DNA of 7,456 bases from an uncultured Lachnospiraceae bacterium (GCA_910579325.1 CAJTTU010000024.1:1815-9270), one strand, 5' to 3'; shown: positions 1 through 6,236, counted from the stretch's first letter. Notes: generated by a model from the letters alone, not told the origin. Numbers and translations: made by a program.

Positions 1-127
1 TTTCTTCTGTTAACAAATGGCCAATGAGAATAGAGGGAATAATCACATCGCAGGCATCTTCAAAATTCGGAACCCATTCCGGTTGTTTCCCGGACATAAC
101 CAATAAATAATTTTCTCTTTCAGTCAT
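1..127 (-). CDS. Uroporphyrinogen decarboxylase-family protein (corrinoid methyltransferase-like), N-terminal fragment
   Basis: An open frame of 42 codons starts with ATG at 127 and runs off the left edge, so only the N terminus is seen. It begins MTERENYLLVMSGKQPEWVP. The pattern M-T-x-R-E-N-(Y/F)-L, then G-(K/E)-x-P-(E/D)-(W/Y)-V-P, is typical of the uroporphyrinogen decarboxylase-like family of Clostridia. Many members are not heme enzymes but corrinoid-dependent methyltransferases related to MtaA or CmuA. The substrate cannot be told from this fragment, and the catalytic and zinc-binding parts lie outside the window. The start is well supported: AGGAG at 137-141 lies 9 bases upstream and a strong promoter sits just before it. 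It has its own promoter beyond the atp terminator, so it is probably not part of the atp operon. GC is about 38% by hand count, clearly lower than the atp genes. The family call is moderate and the function is unknown. Confidence 0.62.
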   Translation of the reverse strand, partial: MTERENYLLVMSGKQPEWVPNFEDACDVIIPSILIGHLLTEE

Positions 128-136
128 TTTAAAATA

Positions 137-141
137 CTCCT
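137..141 (-). promoter_or_regulatory. Ribosome binding site of the decarboxylase-family gene
   Basis: AGGAG on the minus strand, 9 bases before the ATG at 127. It fixes the start of a gene that is otherwise only a fragment. Confidence 0.75.
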
Positions 142-154
142 CTCTTTTTTATTG

Positions 155-183
155 ATTATAAGAAAATGTCAGCTTTCTGTAAA
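155..183 (-). promoter_or_regulatory. Sigma-70/SigA-type promoter for the decarboxylase-family gene
   Basis: On the minus strand, TTTACA at 183-178 (5 of 6 matches to the -35 consensus) is followed by exactly 17 bases and a perfect TATAAT at 160-155. Transcription would start near 148, giving a leader of about 20 bases that contains the ribosome binding site at 137-141. The surrounding DNA is AT-rich. Position, spacing and orientation all fit, but activity is inferred. Confidence 0.8.
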
Positions 184-279
184 ATAATGAATCCGTATGG
201 CACAATACGCGTGGGGAATACCGACATGGCAGATAATAATAAATTAGAAAATGTAAAAAGTTTTAAGAGATGTGAAGAG

Positions 280-326
280 AAACAGGCGGAAAACCACTCT
301 TCCCATGGTTTCCCGCCTGTTTTTTC
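280..326 (-). terminator. Rho-independent terminator of the atp operon
   Basis: An inverted repeat pairs 283-289 (CAGGCGG) with 313-319 (CCGCCTG). After one A-C mismatch it continues as 291-295 (AAACC) with 307-311 (GGTTT), leaving an 11-base loop. A-T pairs at 280-282 and 320-322 extend it. Read on the minus strand, as transcripts from atpC would, the stem is preceded by an A tract and followed by TTTCTCTTC, an imperfect U tract. Read on the plus strand it is followed by six Ts, so it could also work in that direction. It lies about 50 bases past the atpC stop and about 100 bases before the next gene's promoter, which fits the end of the operon. Confidence 0.8.
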
Positions 327-347
327 ATTTCGCGATATTCAGCAAAC

Positions 348-362
348 TACGCCGACGGCGTA
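348..362 (-). other. Small perfect stem-loop just after atpC
   Basis: TACGCC and GGCGTA are exact complements around a 3-base loop, 12 bases past the atpC stop codon. No U tract follows on the minus strand, so it is not a terminator by itself. It could protect the 3' end of the mRNA or be chance. Only the complementarity is directly seen. Confidence 0.4.
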
Positions 363-374
363 TTTTGTCGGATC

Positions 375-776
375 TTATCCTTTCACACTCAGACGCACCA
401 GCGCCCTGTGAAGCTTGGCCTCAGCCAGCCTGTGTTCCCGTTCCGTAAGGCCGCTTCTCGCCAGAGCGTCCTCGGCACGCTTTTTAGCGGCGGCGGCTCT
501 CTCTGCGTCGATGTCCTCCTGCCACTCCCAGGTGGTCGCCATCAGGCGGCAGACGCCGTCCTGCATGGAAAGCATGCCGCCGATACAGGCCGCTTCCCGC
601 CTGGTGCCGTCCTCGAACACCACATGGGCACCGCCCATGCCGAGAGCCGTACAGAAATTCACATGTCTCGCCAGGATCGCCAGGTCGCCGGTGATGCTTC
701 TGCACACCACCCGGACCACGTCTCCCTCAAACAGCAGGCCGTCCGGTGTTCCGATTAGTAATGGAAATGTCGCCAT
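375..776 (-). CDS. atpC: F1Fo ATP synthase epsilon subunit
   Basis: This 133-residue protein has the usual length for bacterial epsilon. It is part of the central stalk, binds gamma and the c ring, couples catalysis to rotation and can inhibit ATP hydrolysis. The N-terminal beta-sandwich (about residues 1-83) carries the family pattern G-D-L-A-I-L-x-x-H (30-38), a variant of the usual GDLGILPGH. The C-terminal part (about 86-130) forms two charged, Ala-rich helices and holds I89-D90-x-x-R93-A94. This matches the I/L-D-x-x-R-A motif known to bind ATP in Bacillus epsilon subunits. The gene is last in the operon, 12 bases after atpD. Its ribosome binding site AGGAGG (783-788) abuts the atpD stop codon, with a 6-base spacer to the ATG. 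A terminator hairpin follows. Identification is secure from sequence and position. Confidence 0.95.
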   Translation of the reverse strand: MATFPLLIGTPDGLLFEGDVVRVVCRSITGDLAILARHVNFCTALGMGGAHVVFEDGTRREAACIGGMLSMQDGVCRLMATTWEWQEDIDAERAAAAKKRAEDALARSGLTEREHRLAEAKLHRALVRLSVKG

Positions 777-782
777 AGACAG

Positions 783-788
783 CCTCCT
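783..788 (-). promoter_or_regulatory. Ribosome binding site of atpC
   Basis: AGGAGG, 6 bases before the atpC ATG and directly next to the atpD stop codon (791-789). The arrangement suggests that translation of atpC is coupled to atpD. Confidence 0.75.
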
Positions 789-2192
789 TTACTGATTCTT
801 CGCTTTTTCAAAGTTTTCGAAAACTTCGTCAATGGTTCCTGTCAGCAAGAAGTAGCTCTCCGGAATATGGTCGCATTCGCCATCCAGAATCATCTTAAAT
901 CCTCTGAGCGTCTCTTTCAGAGGCACATATTTACCGGGCATACCTGTGAACTGCTCTGCCACGGAGAAACTCTGGGACAGGAAACGCTGTACCTTACGGG
1001 CACGGTTAACCGTCACCTTATCCTCCTCTGACAACTCGTCCATACCCATGATGGCGATGATATCCTGCAGCTCCTTATAACGCTGCAGCACTCTCTGTAC
1101 CGCACGGGCGATCTCGTAATGCTCCGTTCCCACAACCTCCGGGGACAAGATACGGCTGGTGGAATCCAGGGGGTCCACGGCCGGATAAATACCCTGGCTG
1201 GCGATATCACGGGAAAGTACCGTGGTGGCGTCCAGATGGGTGAAGGTGGTGGCCGGCGCAGGGTCGGTCAAGTCGTCGGCAGGCACGTATACGGCCTGTA
1301 CGGATGTAATGGAACCCTTTCTCGTAGAGGTGATACGCTCCTGCAGAGTACCCATCTCAGTGGCCAGCGTAGGCTGGTAGCCTACCGCGGAAGGCATACG
1401 TCCTAACAGGGCGGACACCTCGGAACCTGCCTGGGTAAAACGGAAAATATTATCGATGAACAAAAGCACGTCCTGGTTCTTTTCATCACGGAAGTACTCT
1501 GCCATCGTCAGTCCCGACAGGCCCACACGCATACGGGCTCCCGGCGGCTCGTTCATCTGTCCATATACCAGGGCGGTCTTGTTGATAACGCCGCTCTCCT
1601 GCATTTCATTGTAAAGGTCATTTCCCTCACGGGTACGCTCTCCAACGCCCGTGAATACAGAAATACCGCCGTGAGCCGTGGCCACGTTGTGGATCAGCTC
1701 CATGATCAGTACGGTTTTGCCTACGCCGGCGCCGCCGAACAGACCAATCTTACCGCCTTTTGCGTAAGGGCAGATCAGGTCAACGACCTTGATTCCGGTC
1801 TCCAGAATCTCCGTAGCCGGCGTCTGCTCCTCATAAGCGGGAGCCGGACGGTGGATCGACCATCTCTCCTTTGTCTCAGGAGCCGGCTTATTGTCTACCG
1901 GGTCTCCTAAAAGGTTGAATACGCGGCCCAGGCATTCCTCGCCTACCGGTACGGAAATGGAGGAGCCGGTATCCACGGCCTTGGCGCCGCGGACCAGACC
2001 ATCGGTGGAGTTCATGGCAATACAGCGCACCGTATTGTCACCCACCTGCTGGGCCACCTCGGCCGTCAGCTTTGCGCCCTGATTATCAATTTCAATGGCA
2101 TTGAGCAGTGCAGGCAGTTCATCGTGCGCAAAGCGGATGTCCAGAACAGGACCGGTGACCTGCACTACCTCGCCAATGTGTTTTTCACTCAT
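789..2192 (-). CDS. atpD: F1Fo ATP synthase beta subunit (catalytic)
   Basis: This 467-residue protein is the catalytic subunit of the alpha3beta3 head, making ATP from ADP and phosphate as gamma turns. The visible motifs are complete: Walker A GGAGVGKT at 153-160 (K159, T160), GERTREGNDLY with the catalytic Glu at 185 and Arg at 186, Walker B LLFID ending at D247, the alpha/beta signature PAVDPLDSTS at 337-346, and DELSEED at 385-391, where epsilon and gamma act. The N-terminal beta barrel contains IGEVVQVTGPVLDIRF, where family alignments begin. An in-frame ATG at 2228 would add 12 residues, but it lacks a good ribosome binding site. The ATG at 2192 has AAGGAG at 2202-2207 and gives the normal family N terminus, so it is preferred. 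The gene lies 42 bases after atpG, and that gap folds into a hairpin around the ribosome binding site. Identification is certain. Confidence 0.98.
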   Translation of the reverse strand: MSEKHIGEVVQVTGPVLDIRFAHDELPALLNAIEIDNQGAKLTAEVAQQVGDNTVRCIAMNSTDGLVRGAKAVDTGSSISVPVGEECLGRVFNLLGDPVDNKPAPETKERWSIHRPAPAYEEQTPATEILETGIKVVDLICPYAKGGKIGLFGGAGVGKTVLIMELIHNVATAHGGISVFTGVGERTREGNDLYNEMQESGVINKTALVYGQMNEPPGARMRVGLSGLTMAEYFRDEKNQDVLLFIDNIFRFTQAGSEVSALLGRMPSAVGYQPTLATEMGTLQERITSTRKGSITSVQAVYVPADDLTDPAPATTFTHLDATTVLSRDIASQGIYPAVDPLDSTSRILSPEVVGTEHYEIARAVQRVLQRYKELQDIIAIMGMDELSEEDKVTVNRARKVQRFLSQSFSVAEQFTGMPGKYVPLKETLRGFKMILDGECDHIPESYFLLTGTIDEVFENFEKAKNQ

Positions 2193-2228
2193 GCTTCGAA
2201 TCTCCTTATATTCGTCACGAAAAAGCAT
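2191..2228 (-). promoter_or_regulatory. Hairpin enclosing the atpD ribosome binding site and start
   Basis: On the minus strand, CGAAT (2214-2210) pairs with ATTCG (2201-2197), leaving the 8-base loop ATAAGGAG that contains the AAGGAG ribosome binding site (2207-2202). Directly below it, ATGCTT (2228-2223) pairs with AAGCAT (2196-2191), which takes in the first two bases of the atpD start codon. An 8-base bulge lies on the upstream side. The atpG stop codon is only 7 bases before the outer stem, so a ribosome finishing atpG could open it. The pairing is seen; a role in coupling is inferred. Confidence 0.4.
2202..2207 (-). promoter_or_regulatory. Ribosome binding site that sets the atpD start
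   Basis: AAGGAG, 9 bases before the ATG at 2192. The alternative ATG at 2228 has only GAAGG about 16 bases upstream, so this site decides for the shorter 467-residue beta subunit. Confidence 0.8.
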
Positions 2229-2234
2229 ATGGGG

Positions 2235-3098
2235 TTATACGCCTTCCGCGCCTGCGACAATCTCCGTGATTTCCTGCGTGATGCTGGCCTGACGGGCTCT
2301 GTTGTAATACAGATTCAGCTTCTCGATCATTTCCTCGGCATTGCTGGTAGCGGCTTCCATGGCCGTCCTTCTGGCAGCCAGCTCGCTGGCCAGGCTGTCG
2401 CAGACGCCGCCATAGATCACGCCCGCCAGATACTCCGGCACAATCGCGTCGAAAACTGTTTCACTGTCAGGCTCATACAGGATCAGGTTACGAGTCACCT
2501 GTCTTCCGTCCCCGGCATCCGGACGATCCAGATCCTTTAGGGGAAGGGTGTTATATACCTGAGGAGTCTGGGACAGCATGGAGACAAACTCCGTGTAGCA
2601 CAGTTCGATATGGCCGAATTTGCCCGCTTTGAATTCATTGCAAAGCAGTTTAGCCATCTCAAAACAGTCCGCCACGGATACGTCGGCTATCTCCGCGAAA
2701 TCCTCGGTCACGCATGTGATGCCTCTGCGGTGAAAATACTCCACCGCCTTCTTTCCGATGGGCAGCACCACGTAGTCCTTTCCCGCGGCATCTGCCTCCA
2801 GGCATTTGAACAGGTTGGAATTGTATCCTCCCGCCAGCCCGCGGTCGCCGGCGATCACCACATAGCAGTAGGTGTCATTCGCCGCATCCCTGGCATAGAC
2901 GGAAGAAAAATCCGTGTTTCCCGCTGCGATATCCTCTAGAGTCCGGTGCAGCTCCCTGAAATAAGGGCGGCAGATCTCCGCCCGTTCCTTTGCTCTACGC
3001 AGTTTGGAGGACGCCACAAGTTCCATTGCCTTGGTAATCTGCATCGTGCTCTGCACACTCTTAATACGCAGCTTTACCGCTTTCATGTTTGCAGCCAT
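2235..3098 (-). CDS. atpG: F1Fo ATP synthase gamma subunit
   Basis: This 287-residue protein is the rotor shaft that passes through the alpha3beta3 head and links it to the c ring. The N-terminal helix contains IKSVQSTMQITKAMELVASS (12-31). The central domain has GDRGLAGGYN (84-93), the family's conserved loop. The C-terminal helix carries NRARQASITQEITEIVAGAE near 265-285. Both termini form the coiled-coil shaft. The C-terminal signature is nearly canonical but ends GAEGV where GAxA/S is usual, a small variation. The start at 3098 is supported by GGGAGG at 3105-3110 with a 6-base spacer and by the typical opening M-A-(A/G/S)-x-(M/L)-K. The gene lies 20 bases after atpA and 42 bases before atpD. 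Identification is certain. Confidence 0.97.
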   Translation of the reverse strand: MAANMKAVKLRIKSVQSTMQITKAMELVASSKLRRAKERAEICRPYFRELHRTLEDIAAGNTDFSSVYARDAANDTYCYVVIAGDRGLAGGYNSNLFKCLEADAAGKDYVVLPIGKKAVEYFHRRGITCVTEDFAEIADVSVADCFEMAKLLCNEFKAGKFGHIELCYTEFVSMLSQTPQVYNTLPLKDLDRPDAGDGRQVTRNLILYEPDSETVFDAIVPEYLAGVIYGGVCDSLASELAARRTAMEAATSNAEEMIEKLNLYYNRARQASITQEITEIVAGAEGV

Positions 3099-3118
3099 AT
3101 ATTTCCTCCCTTATCACA

Positions 3119-4657
3119 TCAATTGGCAGCAGCCTCAGACCTTGTGCTGAGGAACTGTTCCGTAAAGCCGTTCAATGCCTTTTTCAGCTTCTCTTCCGTT
3201 CCTTCTTCCAGCTTGCCTGTGGAACGGATCTCCTGCATTGCGGCGGAACCGTCGGGGTCGCCGTCCAGATAGGTGTACAGGCCGGCCTCGTAGTCGCGCA
3301 CGTCCTCAATCTTCACCTTCGTCAGGATACCCTTGGTAACGGCGTAAATAATCGCCACCTGTTTCTCAACAGGGATCGGCGCATTCTGGTTCTGCTTTAA
3401 CACCTCTACGATACGGGCTCCCTGCTCCAGACGGGACTTGGTATCCGCATCCAGGTCAGAACCAAACTGAGCGAAGCTTTGCAGCTCTCTGTATTGGGAG
3501 TAGATCAGCTTCAAAGTACCGGCCACTTTCTTCATAGCCTTGATCTGGGCATCGCCGCCTACACGGGATACGGAGATACCGGGGTCCACGGCAGGCATAA
3601 CGCCGGAGTGGAACAGCTCGGTCTCAAGGAAGATCTGGCCGTCGGTGATGGAAATAACGTTGGTCGGAATATAAGCAGACACGTCGCCTGCCTGGGTTTC
3701 AATAATCGGCAGGGCGGTCAGGGAACCACCGCCATGGGCGTCGTCCAGCTTCGCCGCACGCTCCAAAAGCCTTGAGTGGAGGTAGAATACGTCGCCGGGA
3801 TAAGCCTCACGTCCCGGGGGACGGCGGATCAGCAGGGACAGCGCACGGTATGCCACCGCATGCTTGCTCAGGTCATCATAGATGATCAGCACATGTTTTC
3901 CCTTGTTCATAAAATACTCGCCCATGGCACAGCCGGTATAGGGAGAGATATACTGCAGCGGGCTTGCCTCGGAAGCCGTCGCCGCCACGACGATGGTATA
4001 ATCCATGGCGCCGTTTCTTGTAAGCGTCTCCACCAGGTTTGCCACGGTGGAACGCTTCTGGCCGATAGCCACGTAAATACAGATTACATCCTTGCCCTTC
4101 TGGTTGATGATCGTATCGGTGGCGATCGTCGTCTTACCGGTCTGACGGTCGCCGATGATCAGCTCACGCTGGCCGCGGCCGATGGGGATCATCGAGTCGA
4201 TGGCCTTGATACCGGTCTGGAGCGGCTCGGACACGTGCTGTCTCTCGCAGATACCAGGAGCCCGGCTCTCAATAGGCCTAAATTCTTCCGTTACAATCGG
4301 ACCCGCGCCGTCGATGGGCTGACCCAGCGCGTCCACGACACGCCCGATCATGGCGTCGCCTACCGGTACGGACACTACCTTGCCGGTACGCTTTACCGTC
4401 TGTCCCTCGCCGATCTCGTCACCGGAATCAAATAATACGACGGATACGCTGTTTTCTTCCAGATTCTGAGCCATGCCGAAGCTGCCATCCTCAAATTCCA
4501 GCAGTTCTCCGGCCATACAGTTTACCAGGCCGCTGACTCTGGCAATACCGTCACCTACCGTTAAAACCGTACCTGTCTCATTCTGCTGTATCGTATTCTC
4601 GTAATATTTGATCTGGCTGCGGATGACTTTGGATATTTCTTCAGGTTTTAATTGCAT
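3119..4657 (-). CDS. atpA: F1Fo ATP synthase alpha subunit
   Basis: This 512-residue protein is the non-catalytic nucleotide-binding subunit that alternates with beta in the F1 head. Motifs seen: Walker A GDRQTGKT at 169-176, Walker B LIIYDD ending at D261-D262, the alpha/beta signature PAVDPGISVS at 355-364, and the arginine finger R365 in SVSRVGG, which reaches into the beta catalytic site. The N-terminal helix (about 1-22) is where delta is expected to bind, and the beta barrel follows (about 27-95). The C-terminal helical domain runs from about 375 to 512. The ATG at 4657 opens with MQLKPEEISKVIRSQI, which is normal for the family. The ribosome binding site is weaker than its neighbours' (AAGGA 13 bases, or GGGA 8 bases, upstream). 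The gene lies 32 bases after atpH. Identification is certain. Confidence 0.98.
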   Translation of the reverse strand: MQLKPEEISKVIRSQIKYYENTIQQNETGTVLTVGDGIARVSGLVNCMAGELLEFEDGSFGMAQNLEENSVSVVLFDSGDEIGEGQTVKRTGKVVSVPVGDAMIGRVVDALGQPIDGAGPIVTEEFRPIESRAPGICERQHVSEPLQTGIKAIDSMIPIGRGQRELIIGDRQTGKTTIATDTIINQKGKDVICIYVAIGQKRSTVANLVETLTRNGAMDYTIVVAATASEASPLQYISPYTGCAMGEYFMNKGKHVLIIYDDLSKHAVAYRALSLLIRRPPGREAYPGDVFYLHSRLLERAAKLDDAHGGGSLTALPIIETQAGDVSAYIPTNVISITDGQIFLETELFHSGVMPAVDPGISVSRVGGDAQIKAMKKVAGTLKLIYSQYRELQSFAQFGSDLDADTKSRLEQGARIVEVLKQNQNAPIPVEKQVAIIYAVTKGILTKVKIEDVRDYEAGLYTYLDGDPDGSAAMQEIRSTGKLEEGTEEKLKKALNGFTEQFLSTRSEAAAN

Positions 4658-4689
4658 GTTTCCATTCCCATCCTTACAATTTTTACTAT

Positions 4690-5229
4690 TTACACGATTA
4701 CTTCATTCAGTTTCCTGGAAATACCGGACAGGCGGCCCTGTACCGTGCCATCCAGCTGCTTTCCTTCCAATTCTACACGCAGACCGGCGAGAACCGAGGA
4801 GTCGATGTGCTGAACTAGGGAAACCTTTTTCCCGCTCATCTTCTCAAGCTTCGCCTTCAGTGCCTTCATCTGTTCCTCACCAAGCTTCGCAGCGCTGGTG
4901 ACTACGGCTTCGGCTATGTTATGGTCCACGTTGTAGCGCCGCGTAAATTCCTCGCAGCAGCCTGCATATTCTGCCAAAATGCTGCGCTCACACAGCAGTT
5001 TCAAAAAGCTTACCAGATATCGTTCCGCCTGCTCGCCAAATGCCGTCTCGATCAGATCCGTCCGGTCCTTTGTGGGGATGGAGGGTTCCGACAAAAGCTT
5101 CATGTAATCCGGATTCTCCCGGAAAAGCTGCCGGATTTCAGACATCTGCTCCATGATGGCTTCCGTAAGCTGTTCTTCGGCGGCAAGGTCATAGAGGCTC
5201 CCGCCGTATACTCTGGCAGTCTGCGTCAT
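4690..5229 (-). CDS. atpH: F1Fo ATP synthase delta subunit (OSCP-like)
   Basis: This 179-residue protein belongs to the delta/OSCP family, which caps the alpha3beta3 head and joins it to the b-subunit stator. The N-terminal helical domain (about 1-110) begins with A-x-x-Y-G-x-x-L-Y-D-L-A, the usual family opening (A-R-x-Y-A-x-A-L). The C-terminal domain contains the conserved D-(S/P)-S-(V/L)-L-A-G-L-R-V-E-L-E-G-K-x-L-D-G-(T/S)-V-x-x-(R/K)-L near 143-167. The length is normal. The start codon overlaps the atpF stop as ATGA (5229-5226), so translation is probably coupled to atpF. A GGTGAGG-type ribosome binding site lies just upstream, inside atpF. This subunit is poorly conserved across bacteria, but the C-terminal motif and operon position make the call firm. 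Confidence 0.95.
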   Translation of the reverse strand: MTQTARVYGGSLYDLAAEEQLTEAIMEQMSEIRQLFRENPDYMKLLSEPSIPTKDRTDLIETAFGEQAERYLVSFLKLLCERSILAEYAGCCEEFTRRYNVDHNIAEAVVTSAAKLGEEQMKALKAKLEKMSGKKVSLVQHIDSSVLAGLRVELEGKQLDGTVQGRLSGISRKLNEVIV

Positions 5230-5729
5230 GATACCTCACCTACATTCGCTATAAAATCGTCAATCAGTTTCGTATGATCCGCCTCGTTGATCTCGCGCTC
5301 GATCACCTTGCCGGCGATCTCCATCGCCATGCTGCCGATCTCATCCTTGATCTCATTGACCGCTTTTCTGCGCTCCTGAATGATGTCGCTCTCGGCCTTT
5401 GCCTTGATGGCGGCAGCCTGCTGAGCGGCTTCTTTAATCATCTCTTCACTCTGGGCCGTCGCCGTCCTCTGAGCCGTGGTCATGATCTCGTTGGCCTTAT
5501 CTCTGGCCTCCTTCATGCTCTGCTCATACTCGGTCCTCATGGCCTGGGCCTCATCCTTTGCCTTGATGGCATCCTGGATCTCGGCGTCTGCCATGGCCTG
5601 TCTCTTTTCCAGCATCGCATTAATGGGCTTGAATAAGAAACGTTTGATCAGATACATCTGGATAAGAAGGTTGCAAATCTGAAATATGAAAGTCCAAGGT
5701 GCGAACGATACTAACTCTTGTACTGGCAT
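5226..5729 (-). CDS. atpF: F1Fo ATP synthase b subunit (stator stalk)
   Basis: This 167-residue protein has one N-terminal membrane helix (about 9-32), followed by K-R-F-L-F-K-P-(I/V) at the membrane exit, a b-subunit hallmark. A long, highly charged, Ala/Glu/Lys/Gln-rich helix (about 38-150) then dimerises as the peripheral stalk. The role is to hold the alpha3beta3 head still against subunit a while the rotor turns. The length is within the usual 155-175. The start at 5729 is supported by AGGAGG at 5738-5743 with an 8-base spacer. Upstream, atpE ends 43 bases away; downstream, the TGA stop overlaps the atpH ATG. Only one b gene is present, so the stator is predicted to be a b homodimer. Confidence 0.95.
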   Translation of the reverse strand: MPVQELVSFAPWTFIFQICNLLIQMYLIKRFLFKPINAMLEKRQAMADAEIQDAIKAKDEAQAMRTEYEQSMKEARDKANEIMTTAQRTATAQSEEMIKEAAQQAAAIKAKAESDIIQERRKAVNEIKDEIGSMAMEIAGKVIEREINEADHTKLIDDFIANVGEVS

Positions 5730-5772
5730 GTTTGTAACCTCCTGTTCTATTTGTTGTCCGTGTCACACACAA

Positions 5773-6051
5773 TTAGCTCAGGAGATTCATGAATGAGCCG
5801 GGCGCTACGAAGATCAGCAGCAGGCCGGTTACGAAACCATAGATACCAGTCGTCTCTGCCAGGGCACAGCCCAGGATCATAGTAGAAGTTACATCACCTT
5901 TACATTCCGGCTGGCGTCCAATGGCATCCAGCGCGTGAGCAACCGCTTCACCTTCACCGATACCAGGGCCAACGCCTGCGATCAACGCGATACCTGCTCC
6001 AAGAGCACAACCTGCAAGGGCAATACCTTTTGCGAGAAATTGGAAATCCAT
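5773..6051 (-). CDS. atpE: F1Fo ATP synthase c subunit, Na+-type two-carboxylate motif
   Basis: This 92-residue hairpin proteolipid forms the rotor ring. Helix 1 (about 6-43) has the Gly-rich ladder G-A-L-x-G-A-G-like pattern. The cytoplasmic loop holds R46-Q47-P48, where gamma and epsilon dock. Helix 2 (about 53-82) holds the ion-binding Glu66 in A-L-A-E-T-T-G-I-Y. Aligned with the Na+-binding c subunit of Ilyobacter, E66 matches E65, T67 matches S66, Y71 matches Y70, and E33 replaces Q32. E33 plus E66 is the two-carboxylate arrangement known from the Na+-driven Fusobacterium nucleatum ring, so Na+ coupling is predicted (inference). A strong AGGAGG (6060-6065) with an 8-base spacer suits a subunit needed in many copies. 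A 185-base spacer separates it from atpB. Confidence 0.97.
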   Translation of the reverse strand: MDFQFLAKGIALAGCALGAGIALIAGVGPGIGEGEAVAHALDAIGRQPECKGDVTSTMILGCALAETTGIYGFVTGLLLIFVAPGSFMNLLS

Positions 6052-6236
6052 AATGTAATCCTCCTAAATTTGTTTTAAATATGATTTCTTTCCTATTCAG
6101 TTGTAAAATGCTGCGAAACCTGCCCGCCTGTGTTTTCCGCCCAAACCCGGGCTGTGGATCTTCATAAAACCATAAGGTCTTCTTTAAACCGGCGTCCTGC
6201 AAAGCTTCACAAGGGTTACTGGGGTTACGGCTCCGT
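6052..6236 (-). other. Long atpB-atpE spacer with repeats and possible leader structure
   Basis: These 185 bases between the atpB stop and atpE start hold no credible gene. The minus strand shows a direct repeat GTAACCC (6228-6222 and 6219-6213), a small stem GCCC/GGGC (6152-6149 with 6142-6139), and an AU-rich last 60 bases ending in the atpE ribosome binding site. The GGGTTTGGG part of the small stem could instead pair with the CCC...AACCC of the repeats. It may act as a leader that raises atpE translation, or as an mRNA processing site. No terminator or convincing promoter was seen. Confidence 0.45.
6060..6065 (-). promoter_or_regulatory. Strong ribosome binding site of atpE
   Basis: AGGAGG set in an AU-rich stretch (AATTTAGGAGGATTACATT), 8 bases before the ATG. 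Strength and open context suit the high demand for c subunits. Confidence 0.8.

Noticed and set aside
166..411. Plus-strand frame of 81 codons between the decarboxylase-family gene and atpC
   Set aside because: It runs through the promoter and terminator and into the atpC end, has no ribosome binding site and no family likeness.
408..795. Plus-strand frames of 116 and 126 codons opposite atpC
   Set aside because: Both are antisense to a clear epsilon subunit and show no motif or ribosome binding site.
2193..2228. Twelve-residue N-terminal extension of AtpD from the ATG at 2228
   Set aside because: No good ribosome binding site, not part of the normal beta N terminus, and its bases fit better as the arm of the hairpin around the real start.
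3776..4435. Plus-strand open frame of 219 codons opposite atpA
   Set aside because: It lies wholly inside a certain atpA, has no recognisable motif, and its residues mirror the atpA codons. It is an antisense shadow, which is common opposite GC-rich, highly biased genes.
5954..6202. Minus-strand frame of 82 codons covering the atpB-atpE spacer and the start of atpE
   Set aside because: It starts at a TTG without a ribosome binding site, overlaps atpE out of frame, and its C-terminal half is the Arg/Cys-rich shadow of atpE. The spacer itself shows no coding character.
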